Below, in pieces: positions 23,591 through 36,260 of a stretch of 64,000 bases of DNA. The position numbers were made by a program, and so were the translations under genes. The notes beneath the pieces were generated by a model. It saw nothing but the letters and a program-made list of their open reading frames with translations. It ran no database searches and was not told where the DNA came from. The stretch is from Heliopora coerulea (Eukaryota; Cnidaria; Anthozoa; Scleralcyonacea; Helioporidae). Position 1 is the first letter of the stretch, and every line of letters starts with the position of its first letter. The stretch is from assembly GCA_030142905.1 (NCBI GenBank), contig JASJOG010000058.1, positions 1,426,001-1,490,000 on the forward strand, read 5' to 3'.

Positions 23591-26500
23591 TCAAAGAGAT
23601 TTCTGCCATGTTCCAGAATTCTTTTGCTGCTGCACAGCATTATGAGTCTTTTCATATCTTTCATCTGCTCCATCAATCTTTCCAAGTTTTCCATTGTGGT
23701 AATCTCTAATAGCTCGGTCAATCTCATCCCAAGTATTCATGACAAATGGTCCACGATGTGCAATTGGTTCATTAAGTGGTATACCAGCAATTAACAAAAC
23801 ATGAATGCTGTTATTATCATTTCCTCTGATTGTGACCTGGTCTCCATCTTTGGAAAGTAGGGCAATCTATGAAAAAAATTTAACAATGTAAATGAGAGTG
23901 TGATCTCACAAAGACTGATACCTACTACAAAAATCAACAAATAGTAAGAAATAATAAATAACTTCCTTCCCATAAATATTAGCCAAAACAATAATATATT
24001 TATTAAATGACATTTTAATGTTATCTGGTGTGATATATTATGAGAAACCATAAATGTTTAACATAAATACTTATTTGACTATTACCCTAAAAGTCTGAAA
24101 ACTTGGTAAATAAAGATAAACAAAACTAGACAAAGAACAAGAGAAAAAAAAATCAAGTATTAAAGGTTTAATTTGTTATGAAGCAGATTCCCCACTTCTC
24201 CAGAATAAAATTGTTTGGTGTTATCCAAAATAAATTTCTAAAATGTACCCTTGCCCTTGGACAGGTTAATCTGAGAAGTGACGTAGAAAAAGTTTGCATA
24301 AATATCCTACTGAAAAACAAGATAATGATGTTTCAAGCTCTGTGAGTGCTTAAGCAAACATTTCCTCAGCAAATTACTTTGCAAATAAATATGTTTAAAC
24401 CTTCTTAAACTAATCAAAATAATAATGCAGTATTTCTCAATCTGTGTGCTTGGATATCAATGAAGTTTTGTGATTTTTATACCTGCCCAAGTTTTACAGA
24501 AGTGCTGCCAATAAGCCCTGAACCTCTCCATGTATAAACAAAACAATTGAAATCTCTAGGGACTTGTTGTGTGAATGATCCACCAGGAGAGACATGGATA
24601 TCCAAATAAAATATTGGAAACCGTGTCTCGATAACAGCCTTTGTCCCTAAGCTTTCACCAGCAATAACTTTGACAGTGGTTTTACCATCTAAAAGGCAAT
24701 TACAAATATCATTTAAATCAGAACAGTTTTTACAAGTCTAACTTCCACTTACTTGGTAATTTAACTAATTATCATTGATGTTTGAGAAAATGTGAGAGCT
24801 TGGATATATTAAGGTAGATGAATGATCTTCAAGCTCAATACTCAGAAAATGATTTCTGAGCCCCAGACGGGGATCGAACTCACAACCTTCTGATGACTGG
24901 TACCTTCTGATCATCAGAAGGTTGCGGGTTCAATCCCCATCTGGGGCTCAGAAATCATTTTCTGAGTATCAAGCTTGAAGATCATTCATCTACCTTAACT
25001 AATTATCATTAGTATAAAGTTGAGGGTAGGGGTAGTGGGCCATTATTGCCATTTCTAGTATAACTAAGTTATACCAATGATTTCAAGTAAACACTCTAAA
25101 ATAAACAACTTGTCCCTGGTAGTCAACAGACTTGAACAACTAGCCACACATACAGTATTTTCATCACTTATGTTAACCATGGCTTGTTTTTGTCATGAGT
25201 GACTTCACTGACAGGCAGCGGGTTATTCTGGCTAAAAATGCTGCAGCAAACTGTAAGATTTTTTGGATATATAATTTAATATTTCCTTTAGTCACAAGCA
25301 CCTGTGATTTTGACTTTGTTTTGTGCTTTTGTCAACTAAAAGTAATCTAACCTGGTGATTTCACAACAGGAATTCTCTCAGCAGGAGTATCCTGATATCT
25401 CGGTTTAATCATTTTGTCTTTCTTGGGCAAATTAACCCACAGCTGGAAACCTTCTGACCTTCCTCCTTTCTCTAGCAATTCCTGACAAGGCATTTCACTA
25501 TGAACAACACCACTTCCAGCTGTCATCCACTGGACCCATCCTGGAAGTAAGTTTCCTGTGTTGCCAGCACTGTCTTTATGAGTAAATCCTCCTAAAATTT
25601 CACAAGAAATGAAGAAAGACCTTCAGAAAGAAGTTTCTTGTAAGTCTACCTTCTGAGACACTTCTGGGTGAATTTCTAGAATCCCATTTGGCATTACAAA
25701 ATTTTACTAAAATTGTAAATTTTCCCTTGCCAAGAAAGTTCAAATTCAAATGATATTCAAAATATATTCAAATATATTCACATTTGAATATCAGCAAAGA
25801 TATGGTGAGTGATAGGCAACAGTGGAGACGACTCACATCACGTCCAACCCCAGCAGTGGGACAAGATGGATGTTAAATGATGATGATGATGAAAGTACAA
25901 GGTGAGACAACATCTACTCTCTACCACTCACAAGGGCCAGATTTAAGGGTAGTCAACCAGGATGCTCATTAAAGGCCCCTGAACAAGGGGGTCCACCCCA
26001 AGGTACCTTAAAATTACTTTGTCTTTTTCATGATGCTTCAAATATATATCCCTGAATGTATTTTTCTGAGGAAAGCCCCACTTCCCCATATTCTTAAGTC
26101 CGGTCCTGTGACTCGCAGTTGTGAGATGTGCGTAAAAGTGCCCATACTTGATAGTTTTCATTTTTCACCCTCCCCCACTCCGAAAAAAAATGCAACATAC
26201 AAGAAGCGTGAATACGTAGTACGTTTGACTTTCCGGAAAGTCTGCAACCTCATGATGTAAACGCACATTTACTTCAAACGAACCTCTTCACGGTGTAATG
26301 TTTCAAAAACTAATTCTGCTGCGGTTATAGCTTTTCACCTTCGAAACACTTGACCGTGCAGAGGGTGATCTATTTATAGATCAGTGTGAAAGCTTTACTT
26401 GGTTTGAATCACTGAATTAAAGAATCCTAACAAATATTTTCGTCCAGAGAGAAACCAATTTTCGAAAGGAAAAATGAATACAAGCGAGACCGTATCACAA

Positions 26501-26925
26501 CGATTGCGTCGATGCATCAAATTAGACAACAGGATGTCACAAAGATGTATCAAATAACACAACAAACTGACAAACGAAACGTAATTATATTTGTACTCAC
26601 CGTCAATAATATATGTGACTGTTTCAAACCCTCTGTGTGGATGATCAGGTGCGCCAACTGCCTCGCCAGGTCCATACTCCACTGGTCCTAAATGATCTAG
26701 CATAAGAAACGGATCGCACGCACTGAAGTCAATTTTATCCCCAACTGGACGTCGTACGAGAAATCCACCGCCCTCACGCATTTGACGGGAAGTTTCAAGT
26801 CTTGCGATAGATCTCTCCATTGTTGCTGGTTGCTGGTGAAATGCGATTTTTTCCCCAGTTTGCTCATATATATAATAGCCAAGAAATATCCCAGTCACTG
26901 TGACTATGGACTTTGCAAGACTCAT
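23591..26925 (-). CDS. Pirin family bicupin with N-terminal hydrophobic segment
   Basis: Four exons: 26925-26601, 25591-25352, 24688-24483 and 23866-23591, joining in phase to 348 residues. Pirins are iron-binding cupins; human PIR is a nuclear redox cofactor of NF-kB, and several relatives are quercetin 2,3-dioxygenases. The four metal ligands are present: His95 and His97 in PDHPHRGFET, and His139 and Glu141 in GVVHSEMP. Family landmarks WVQWMTAGSG, LQLWVNLPKKDK-type (here FQLWVNLPKKDKMIKPRYQD) and GPFVMNTWDEIDRAIRDY are all there. It is about 60 residues longer than human PIR because of an N-terminal extension whose residues 7-20 (IVTVTGIFLGYYIY) look like a signal anchor or membrane segment. 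The core resembles bacterial/plant-type pirins more than vertebrate PIR, judged by eye. Confidence 0.92.
24812..25000. repeat. Foldback repeat carrying tRNA-like B boxes, in pirin intron 2
   Basis: About 85-bp arms are near-perfect reverse complements and meet at about 24900: AAGGTAGATGAATGATCTTC on the left is mirrored by GAAGATCATTCATCTACCTT on the right. The right arm contains GGTTCAATCC (24927-24936), a good Pol III B-box, and the left arm carries it inverted. TTAA flanks both ends. It looks like two head-to-head copies of a tRNA-derived SINE segment. Confidence 0.75.
25803..25894 (+). mobile_element. 3' terminal scrap of a LINE (5'-truncated)
   Basis: A short frame ending DRQQWRRLTSRPTPAVGQDG plus Cys and a stop at 25875-25877 is followed at once by a TGATGATGATGATGA tail. 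A C-terminal DR..WR..T signature with a short-repeat tail is typical of the end of LINE-type ORF2 (RTE/CR1-like). Only about 90 bp is left, within pirin intron 1. Confidence 0.55.
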
Positions 26926-28602
26926 CTATTCTAAACTCTATGCCTCATCCTGCGTCATTATACTGTTTACTGTATTACGTAACGGTTTAAAAATAGTAAT
27001 GACACACCGTTACCCTTCGAATATGGCAATAAACTATTTCACTCTTGTTAAAGGCTGTGAAACAGCCCACTCTCTCTATGTACTTACCAGGGTTCATTTA
27101 TTTGACATAATGTTTGCTTTGTTTCATTGCACTGTGGCCTGTATTATGTAATCATTCATTAATGCTGTAAGGGTACATCGTTTCCTTTCCAATGTGATGT
27201 TAATACTTGTAATGGCTAATAAATACTCCACTCATGGTGACTGTGCACTTTGCTGGAGTATGACTTGTCCAAATTAAACACTATATTGCGTTTTATCGCT
27301 TATGTTGTGGCGAAGTTTTACATAGTTAACACAAAAATATGGTTAAAGCTTGTAAAAATATCCTACAGTTCTCAAACCCAAGCTCCACTTCTACCCAGTT
27401 GGTTTCAAGCTGCTGATAAAGGTGATATTGAGATAGCCTGAATTTTACACAGAACAACCACTTTTAAGTTTTAACTGGGACATGACTGGAGAATGTTTAA
27501 TACTGCTTAATACTAATTATAATAACTAATAATGAGACAGAGTACCAGCTTCTTGATGAATGTTATATTTCAAGTATCCAAGAATAGTTTTAATGAATAT
27601 TACATACAGGTTTGGGAAGGGCTTGAAAGAGCTGTTGTCTTTATATAACTGATAAATAATTCACAAAGAAAAAAAATGAAATTCAATCTGATTTACAACC
27701 TTAGTTATTTTCAACCCACACATGGTCCACCAGACCAGCATCAAAGTTGACTTATAGCAAGACAATGAGATTCAATTAGAAGTTGCTGTAAATCCCCAAA
27801 TATAGTTGGACACACTTTCTGGAGGAAACAGAGAAGACAAATTTAAAATTGGGCCTATACATGGGTACAACCACTCATAGATAATTTATGTGCAGAATTT
27901 TAGAAGCAAACAGAATTAGGAACAAAATTATTATTCAGTGTATACTATTTTAATACAGTAATACACCTTTCCAACCTACACACTGTGAATTAAGAGTGTA
28001 TTCCAGACAGGATTCCAACTTTCAGAAAAAAAGTTACAAAAAATGATGTACCATAGTTTACAATGATTTTGAGAACCAGAAAAAGCATGCGCTGTATTAC
28101 ATGGTATTATTGGCACAGGGTTTACTTTTCAGGGTTATTGCCAGCAATGTTAAAAATCCACTATATAGTTCTTGTTTAGCTTACAAGCCTGGTTGAAACA
28201 AAGAACAATAACTATAAGAATGGCATCAAAACTTCAATGCAAGACTGGGACAAATAATTGTGGACTAAAACAAAAGAAGCTGACTACTAAAACACCATAC
28301 TTCTCTAACTAGAATGGCAGCTCAAAATTTATGAAGGTAAGAGATACCAGTACTGCATTTCCTTTTAGAAAAAAACATTTCCTTTTCAGCAATACCATAT
28401 CAGCCAGCTAACTGAATACAATAGCATTCAATAACCCTGATTTTCACCTTCTTAGCTCAGAATTAAATTAGTCCACATCTTCCGTAAATCTATAGTTGAT
28501 GAGTGGATGCAAATATTGTCTTTTTAAACCCTAGAAGCTAATTGCATTGAAAAACCACTAAAAATAATCTATTTGTATAAAATGCACTGTAAAATTTTTA
28601 TA
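26926..28602. other. Intergenic between pirin start and WASF stop
   Basis: Holds the pirin promoter (right of 26925) and the WASF 3' UTR (left of 28603, read on the minus strand). No other exon, RNA gene or mobile element was recognised. Sequence is AT-rich. Confidence 0.5.
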
Positions 28603-31600
28603 TTAATCATCGCCATCATCCCATTCCTCCTCATCATCATCCCACTCTGACCCAGTCTCACTCTCAGTGTCTGAATATTCAACTGCAATTCGTCTTTGCA
28701 GAATTGAGGCAACATCCATTCCTACACTTTGTTGTTGCTTTTTCTCTGTTTCCACCTGTACTTTTCTCAGTTTCATTCCCTGTTTGATGGCATCTAATAG
28801 GTCAGTCCTAGTATCCACTGGTTTAGGTGCAGGAGGCATAGCAGGCTCAGAAGTCCATGAGTCATCAGCATCAGGCTGCAGATGATTTTGCTGCACTACT
28901 GGCAAAGGAGGTGGTGGTGGGGCAGGGATGCTTGGATCAGGAGGTGGAGGTGGTGGGGGTGGAGCATTCATAGGAGATCCAGGAAGTGGGAAGTTAGGTG
29001 GGGGTTGTGGTGGAGGTATATCAGATATCTGACTTGGGACAGGTGGAGGGGGAGGTGGTTTGGTCATTGGGCGAGGTAATTTGGCTGCAGTACCTCTTCT
29101 AGATGCTGATGTTGCCCGCCTTTCATCGTATGGAACTGGTTCTTCTTCTGGTGATAAAGACTTTGGAGTTGATACAGGACCATTCTGTTCAGGTGTTGGC
29201 AAGTTAGTTGTTGCAGGATTGTCTTGAATTGTATATTTTGCACTTGAAAGGTCCAGTTCTTTATCTTTCCCACTGTATACTTTCTTCTTAATATGTTTTA
29301 CAGTGACTTGAGATTGAGTACGACCTGGTTTTCTGTCTCTTCTCTAAATTAAGTGGTTAGAAATTGATAAACAGTTTTCAACTACAAATAACCAATGAAC
29401 ATCAACCCAATGTCAGTGCACAGCTGTTCATACAAAAATCTTTCCTAATTGCATACTTAAGTAGTTTTGTTGTGTAGTAATTTTGAAGGACTTGGCCAAC
29501 AGTATGTAACTAAGGAAAACATAAGTAAGTTTTAAAATATATTATTATTGAACAAGTTTTCATTTGATGGTGCCCTAGCCATCCTGGACAGCAAAGCCAA
29601 TACCCAAGCAGAGATAAGGGGTGGATGTCTCTAAGTTTATATATATACTGCTCACTCATAACATACCAGGACAAAAATCTAATGTGCAACCTTGTCCTTT
29701 AATGGGTTAAATTGTCAATTTTTTTTTTTAAATAAAGTTTGGATTTCTTTTGATGATACACAATCTGGGATAGAAAATTTCATATTATGACATATCACTA
29801 ATTTCTGAAATAAATATTTATACTGAATCATTATTTCTTTGTAATTATAAACTGCTCTTATTTTTCAGCATCACTACAGCAGCATTATTTGACGTTCACT
29901 ATTCCAGGTCCAGTCAAGGCAGTCACTAAATATTTTGAGGTGAGAGTAAATTTCACTTCTCCATTAATTTAAATTGTGGGTTCAGTACATTTGAATTAAC
30001 TACAAGCAGTATTAGGGAATTATCAGTGAGCTAAATTACAGTAGCTCACAGGAAGAACATATCGACATATCTGGGTTACATTATGTGAAAGCTGCCATAT
30101 ATACATGACAAAGATACCTGCACACATAAACAAGATGTCAATCCTGTTATCTGGATTTCCCTTTGTTCTCTGACCTGCTAGGTGAATTTTTTTAAATTTT
30201 TCTACAATTTCTAATTCTAACAACCAAGTCAAGAATTTTCTATTCACAATTAAAACACATTTTGTCATAAACAAGGTTGAGTGCACAAACTTAGAACCCA
30301 GTTTCCATGTCAACATGTAGGTGCATAAACCTGCAAATCTAGAGTAAACAGTCATCAATTACAGCAATGAAACTTCAGATTACCTTTTTTTTCTTCTTTC
30401 GGTCTTGTTCCTTTTTCATTTCTTCCCTCCATAATTCAAAGAAATATGTTGGATCAGTGTAAAACTTGAGAGCATCTTTACTGTCATCTCTATATGCATT
30501 CATGTCCTGCAGTTGAGGAGGAGATTCACATCCTAAATATCTCTCTTTCATTGATTTTGGTAAAGTAACTCTACCAACAACTTGCTGGTCGATAATAATA
30601 GTGGATTTAAATGCTTTTCTGATGTTAATATCTTGCAAAGAAACTGAAAACAGAAGGAAGAGAAAGCTATATCATATAAGCTGAACATGAAATAATGATA
30701 ATCAGGGTTCTGGAGTGGAGAGATCTACCCCATATCACCTTCACACATTAAACCAGTATTTATCCTTAACATAACAACATAACAACATAATCAATCTGGT
30801 CGTTAAAAAAGCAACTACAATAACAGAAATAAAGAACAGCAGTTTGTTGTTCTGTGGGGGATATAATCCTATCCAGCACTTTAGATAAGTTTTGGAGGCA
30901 ACGGATCAGAGAGGATATGAGAGGGGTCACATTTTCAGTGGTCACAGCTTGGCAATAGCCAAAGGGTCTCAAAGACCATTTGGTTCTCATTTTTTCACTT
31001 TGACATCTTTTTTCTGAAGGTTTGCACTGTCATGCTGGCTCAGATCCTTGTCTTTGCTGGGTCAATGACCCGAGACTTGTCCCTTATCTGGAACACTGCT
31101 ATCCAAAATTTCTGAAGTGCTAAGATCAAAAATCCCCAAAACTAATTTCAGGTAGAAACCTTCTTATAAAACTTGTTGGTAATGTTTATTAAGTTTACAT
31201 GCTATTGCAGTGTATTCCTGTATAGCTAGCAGCTTATCAAAAATAGTATGTGGCTATAAACTCCATTGTGAGACCAACATAACTGCAACTTTAATGCTCC
31301 AAGTCAACTCTGGCACAACTTACCTGTCTTGCAATCCACTAATTTCTCTTCTTTAACCTAATATTCCATGCATTACACAACAAACTCATCATATTTAAGG
31401 TGCACAAGGGAAGGCTACTTGCAGAGAGTAGGGCTTACTTCATGTAATAAATTAATGAATCCTGCATTTTTTCTACCATTCATTCAAATGGTATAGATTC
31501 ACAAGCTTAATGGTTTTAAACAAAGAAAAAGTGGGGAAAATGTGGGTCAACTGAATTGACTTCCATACTGGTTGACAGTAATGGTGAGCTCTCTTGTACT

Positions 31601-32546
31601 ATGGCTTTTACACTCACAAACCAACCTAGAAATTGTTGAATGGTTGCTGTAGTATTGCATTCCCAAGCAAACGTCAACACTCGTTGACTCAACCATTCTA
31701 CAAACCGTATTCCCAAGTTAGCAGATACTTGCACATACAGCCAACTATATTCTAGCCATTTTGTCACGACGAATCGTAATTATCAAAAGTTTGTACAAAT
31801 GAAATATATTGAGATATGCAAAGTAAAACTTAGCACTTTTGCAATAAGTAAATTAATACTTTCTTCGACAAATTGTCTTCGGTCCATGTATCGGTCCTTG
31901 ATTTGAGCTGTTACAATATGAATACTTTGTGTACGGAAACTTATTGATTTGTCAGGTCCTGAAACGTCCACCTAAACAAAACACGCTCTTCAGAAAGCTC
32001 GACACAAAATTTTCCTATCTGATCAAGAAATTATGTATTGCGTGAAAAACCGCACAATAAGAGCATCAGATATTCAATTTTTTTAATTAACCACCTTTGA
32101 AGTTTTAAAAGAAAAGGAGGTAACTCTTGAGTAAATAAAGGGAATAAAACTGGATTAGTAATCAGCCGCATCAAAAATTACCACATTCATAAACTTCATA
32201 AAATTTGGCCATCTGCTTAAGCATATTTTTGTTTATTTGTCAACTCAACAATAACATCTAATTCCACCGTTAACTTACTTTCTTCGACGGAAGAGTCAAG
32301 CTGCGTAACCTTTTGAGCCAGTCCTGATATTCGAATTTGTAAGGATGTAGCTCTCTTGTAAAGGCTGTCTGCTTCGTTGATAATTTCGTCAAAAACATCT
32401 TCGGAATATTTTGCTAAACTACTAATCTGTCGAATGATGCCAGCCAATGTACTTACTGAAACAGACTCGAATTCATTGACCAAACCTTTTTGCAGTTTTA
32501 CTCGACTAACGTACGCCGGCACTATCTCTCGTTTAATTAGTGGCAT
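28603..32546 (-). CDS. WASF: WASF/WAVE (SCAR) actin nucleation-promoting factor
   Basis: Three exons: 32546-32279, 30643-30384 and 29343-28603, joining in phase to 422 residues. WAVE is the effector subunit of the WAVE regulatory complex; it carries Rac signals to Arp2/3 to build branched actin. The N-terminal WAVE homology domain is clear (MPLIKREIVPAY, LAGIIRQISSLAKYSEDVF, then SLQDINIRKAFKS and LKFYTDPTYFFELWREEM). It is followed by a Lys-rich stretch. Exon 3 holds polyproline runs for profilin/SH3 binding, then a V/WH2 motif near residue 355 (RTDLLDAIKQGMKLRKV), a C motif (VASILQRRIAVEYS) and an acidic tail ending WDDDEEEWDDGDD with the conserved Trp. It is complete and of normal layout. 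Intron 1 holds an additional exon-like ORF at 31860-31971. Confidence 0.95.
31860..31971 (-). other. Exon-like ORF in WASF intron 1 (candidate alternative exon)
   Basis: An open segment preceded by a TTTGTTTAG acceptor (exon would start at 31971) and ending at a GTATTA donor. It reads VDVSGPDKSISFRTQSIHIV and ends RRQFVEE plus one base. Its end phase and last residues match the end of WASF exon 1 (SSVEE plus one base). Spliced to exon 2 it would restore the SLQD frame. No upstream first exon was identified, and the incoming phase does not fit exon 1. Confidence 0.3.
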
Positions 32547-33628
32547 GGTTCAGTAAGTGTTCTGCCGCTTCGTCAAGGATTCACCACGTTGTGCTTTGCT
32601 CACATAATACCCTGTAGTTCGTTCTTCAAGTGGCAGATATTCAGCGCAATTAACATTTTACACAGCATGCACTACCTGTTTCTGTTTGCCACATCCTTCA
32701 CACTGTGGAATTTTAATCGTGGCTGCCAGCTATCCCAAAATGCATCCCGATGTTCTCTATCAACTTTCTAGAATGTGTGTCGGTCAGCGATCTTTAAAGT
32801 TCACCTTCATGGATTATGCAAAGTTCCAATTTTGATATTTTACTATTTACGATCAACTCTCTTCGCTTTTTTTACTTCAAACTTAACTTTTTATCTCAGA
32901 CGACATATGATAACTACACTAAGCCTCCGTCAAAAGAGCGTTTTCTCCATTCAAAGTTTGTATGAGTGCACAAACAAAAACACGTGGACAATGGTTTAGG
33001 CGGTTTTAGGGATTTATCCTCCCTCGGCAAAAAAAAATTGTCGGTAATGTTATTGTGTTATTTTGACCCTTATTTTTCGTGTTGGTCATGACAAAAAAGC
33101 TGTCCATTCGTTAAAGTAGTAGTTATTTTTGTGAGAATTAATGCTCATGTTTAATTGGCACTTTTTTGTGCACTATACTTTATACATCTTGCGCGGGATA
33201 GTTAATTTTTAAAAGTAAACGTTCAGCCTTTTTGGCATCTTGATGTAACATGTAACACTGCACACATATTATAATTTACGTTATCATAATTTAACACAAA
33301 TATTATTTGCACAGCTAGTTTCCAATAGTAAATTTGACGCACAAAACGTTTGATCCTTTCAGAAAACGGGTTAAACAAAAAGAACGCAAACTCATTTCAG
33401 GTCATTAGACAACAACGTAGGTTGGTATGTCATGGAATAAGACAGCGTTTAAACGATTTGATCCCAAGTCACGGTTCTTACGGTGTAACACTATCTTGCT
33501 TGACAACATTCTTTACGATGACGTCGATATCTCGTTTGACGTCATAGTCCGTCATACTCCTATTGGTGTAGCCTTAGGTCATCTTGACACGTGTTACGAT
33601 GGTTTCAAATCGTTTAAGCTTGATTTTA
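32547..33628. other. Intergenic upstream of WASF
   Basis: Presumed WASF promoter region. A plus-strand frame of 73 codons at 33427-33648 overlaps the end of the next gene on the other strand, but it has no splice or family support. Nothing else was recognised. Confidence 0.5.
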
Positions 33629-35596
33629 TCACTGCTTCGGGATGTTGAATTCAACTGCTACATATAGGAAGGCTTGCATTTCGTCTTGTACAGGAGAGAT
33701 GCCTCGTGGTTGTCCTGTAAGTGGTGGAACATAAGGCTCGACTGTCGGTTCAATAAGAAGAGAATTGTATCTCGGGTTAAATCCCCGTCCTACAGTCGGA
33801 GAATAGACCTCGATAAGTGTCTTCCCGTTACAAAAGGCACTGTATGCTGAATGCTGGGATTTATCCCCGCTATCCCCAAGATTTACATTGTATTCATTTG
33901 TTCTTGCCTTGTATTGGAAGCTGTATGTGCGAGCTGCAGGAGTGAAGTAAGGTTCAACGTTTGGGTACATGTCCACTCTGGCTGGAAGTATATACCTCGT
34001 ACCACAGTGCCTTGCTGTCGCAGTTCTAGAGTGCGCTTGCGGTTGTACAGCAGTAGAACTGAGAACGTTGAACGGAGCTGATGACGTCACTGTTTTCCTC
34101 TTTGACTTCCGTTTGGATCGGCCTGAAATAGAGTAGGAGTACTACCTCGTAAGTTGTCTTTAGGTTTTCAGTGGTGCAACTAGGTTGCTGGGGGTCCGTG
34201 GGATAAATTTTTTGAGGGAACTGAAATTTTTAGACTTTGAATATTAAGCCTTATTTCATGGAGCCTTGAATATTAGTCCGAGCATCATTGCCAAACTATT
34301 CTAGGGTAGCAACCATGGAAACCCGTTCATTTCTTTGGAATCTTGAGAAACTGAGTGTCTTCCTGTTCATGGACTTTTCAAACCATATTTGGAAAAACTA
34401 CTTCATACCATTGGAACTCAGCTTGAGTTAGAAAAATAACTTTTTGATATAAGGTGTCGTTAGGCCAGCATCAATGGAGGAGTGAGATGTATTTTAACCC
34501 ATCAAGGGGCATGGGGCACACTTTAATATTTTACTTTGGCTAACACCAGACGATTTTATTCGTCAAGGGGACGAACCCTGGCCATTAGTGAGTTAGTCAA
34601 AAAATGTGAATGTTCTTTTTTCCGTTGAGGAGTCGACAAAACGCTAAATCCTGAACAAGTAAATTTCATTTTTTTTTCTTCAGGTCAGTTAACATTCCAT
34701 GTTTCTCCATTTGCTGACTGGGACTGAACCTGGCATCGAGGGTCTTTCACCCCCATAGCCATAAATGAAAAATAGTCACAGGTATACAGTTGCTGTCGAT
34801 GAAATAACTGCCCGAGTCCCGGGTAAAGGTACAAATGAGTCTTGATTGTGGTACGCAACATATACCTTTAACTTGAGCACTTGATTCCTGTACACAATGA
34901 GGCCAGTCTGTGACAGTCTAATAAGCTCTTATATTTTTCAGTAGCATAAACCGACACGAAAGTAAAACTACCTAGATCATCAGCTGAACTCAAGTATAAG
35001 GTATCGGTGTGCACTTAATCTGTCTCACTCCTCATGTTTACTATTTAACATTATATTTAAATGATATTGACTGCATTTTCTATCGATACTGGGCCAGGTA
35101 AAGGTTGTTTTTTACGCTGAATTTCGTAGGAACTTTCTTACCACTTACGACTTACAAGTCCTTATTCATTATAGGACCACTGCTGAACAGCTTTATAGGG
35201 TCGAACGTACAAGTTGACTTGTGAAACCTACACAGCCAGGACACAGCAATAACTAAATTGATAACACAAGGTTCATAAAAGCCGACCTGTTGGCTTCATT
35301 GGAATTTCGCTTTCTACCAGTTTAGAATTCATTAATTTAGTTAATCCTTGAAGCGATCGAGTGAAATGTCCTTGAACCTCCACAATACTTTCCTCTGAAT
35401 AATATTTATAAATTTGGCACGTATTGCTAACAGTTTCGATGGAGCAGCTATCCACTGGCTCCGTTCCCTGTTCTTCCAAACAGCTTACCAAACTTGGACA
35501 ACTTTCGTCGTGCTCTGCTAAGATTTTATCAACCAAATCTTCACAATTGTCAGCAATCCCAAAGGTCATTTCACGCGTTCCTTCCTCGGCCGTCAT
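33629..35596 (-). CDS. Unrecognised two-exon protein, acidic N-terminal half and basic junction
   Basis: Exon 1 at 35596-35287 and exon 2 at 34122-33629 join in phase to about 267 residues. The first ATG is at 35596. The N-terminal half is acidic (CEDLVDKILAEHDESCPSLV, then CLEEQGTEPVDSCSIETV). The splice junction creates a very basic run (RSKRKSKRK). Exon 2 is Pro/Tyr/Arg-rich with spaced motifs such as RYILPARVDMYPNVEPYF, TYSFQYKARTNEYN and IEPTVEPYVPPL. No signal peptide, membrane segment or known domain is visible. The regular Tyr/Pro spacing is reminiscent of small microtubule-associated ciliary proteins, but that is only an impression. The exon 1 donor (GTCGGC) is weak and the intron is about 1.2 kb, so the joining needs transcript evidence. 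Exon 2 itself has a strong acceptor (TTTCAG). Confidence 0.6.
34497..34600. repeat. Dispersed repeat copy (GGCTAACACCAGACGATTTT type)
   Basis: Contains GGCTAACACCAGACGATTTT followed by ATTCGTCAAGGGG. A related segment lies inverted at about 17288-17330 and a degraded one at about 56910-56955. It sits in the intron of the unrecognised two-exon gene. Confidence 0.55.
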
Positions 35597-36260
35597 CTCC
35601 ACGGGGAACCGATAGCAGATTCAACGAAATAATCATCAAATTCCTGTTCAAACACCGTTTACATATTTCTCTGTCGTTGAATATCAATAAAGACCGTTCT
35701 GTGCATGTATAACGGTAGGTCGTTGCCTTTTAGCACACTTTTGTTGGCCCGGTGTACCAGGAACATAGTCCACGTGGGTTTTGAAGTTTGATTGACGACC
35801 AAGCCTGAAAGGAGAGTTTCCCATAGGAATTCAAAAGAGGAATACCACATTTAACTCTTTAACGCACGATTTTTGTTTTCTTTTGTTCTTTGTTCTCTCT
35901 TTGTTCTTTCATTGTTTTCTCACTGGCTCTTTTATTTTTTGGGTGTCCGACATATGGGACAATGTGTGTTAAAAGGTTAAAACGTTTCAAACATACGGCT
36001 ATTCATGGCATATAGTAACCCTGGCCAAACTGTGGAACGTTGGACGTACAGTCAAAAATTACCACAAAAAAAAGCGATTCAACATGTAGACGGGGGCACG
36101 GCACGCAGTGCAGCCAAAAGCAAGTCACCAAGCAGCAAGATTTTCATAAATACAGAGCAAACGTAATCACAACGTTCATTCACATCAGGTCAACGTTATG
36201 TTTTTGGCGACCTAATTGAAATGGTAATCGACAGTTTCTTCTGAAGGATAGATGTGCGGT

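Noticed and set aside
33427..33648. 73-codon plus-strand ORF with fairly gene-like composition
   Set aside because: No splice sites in phase, no recognisable family, and it overlaps the terminal exon of the minus-strand gene.
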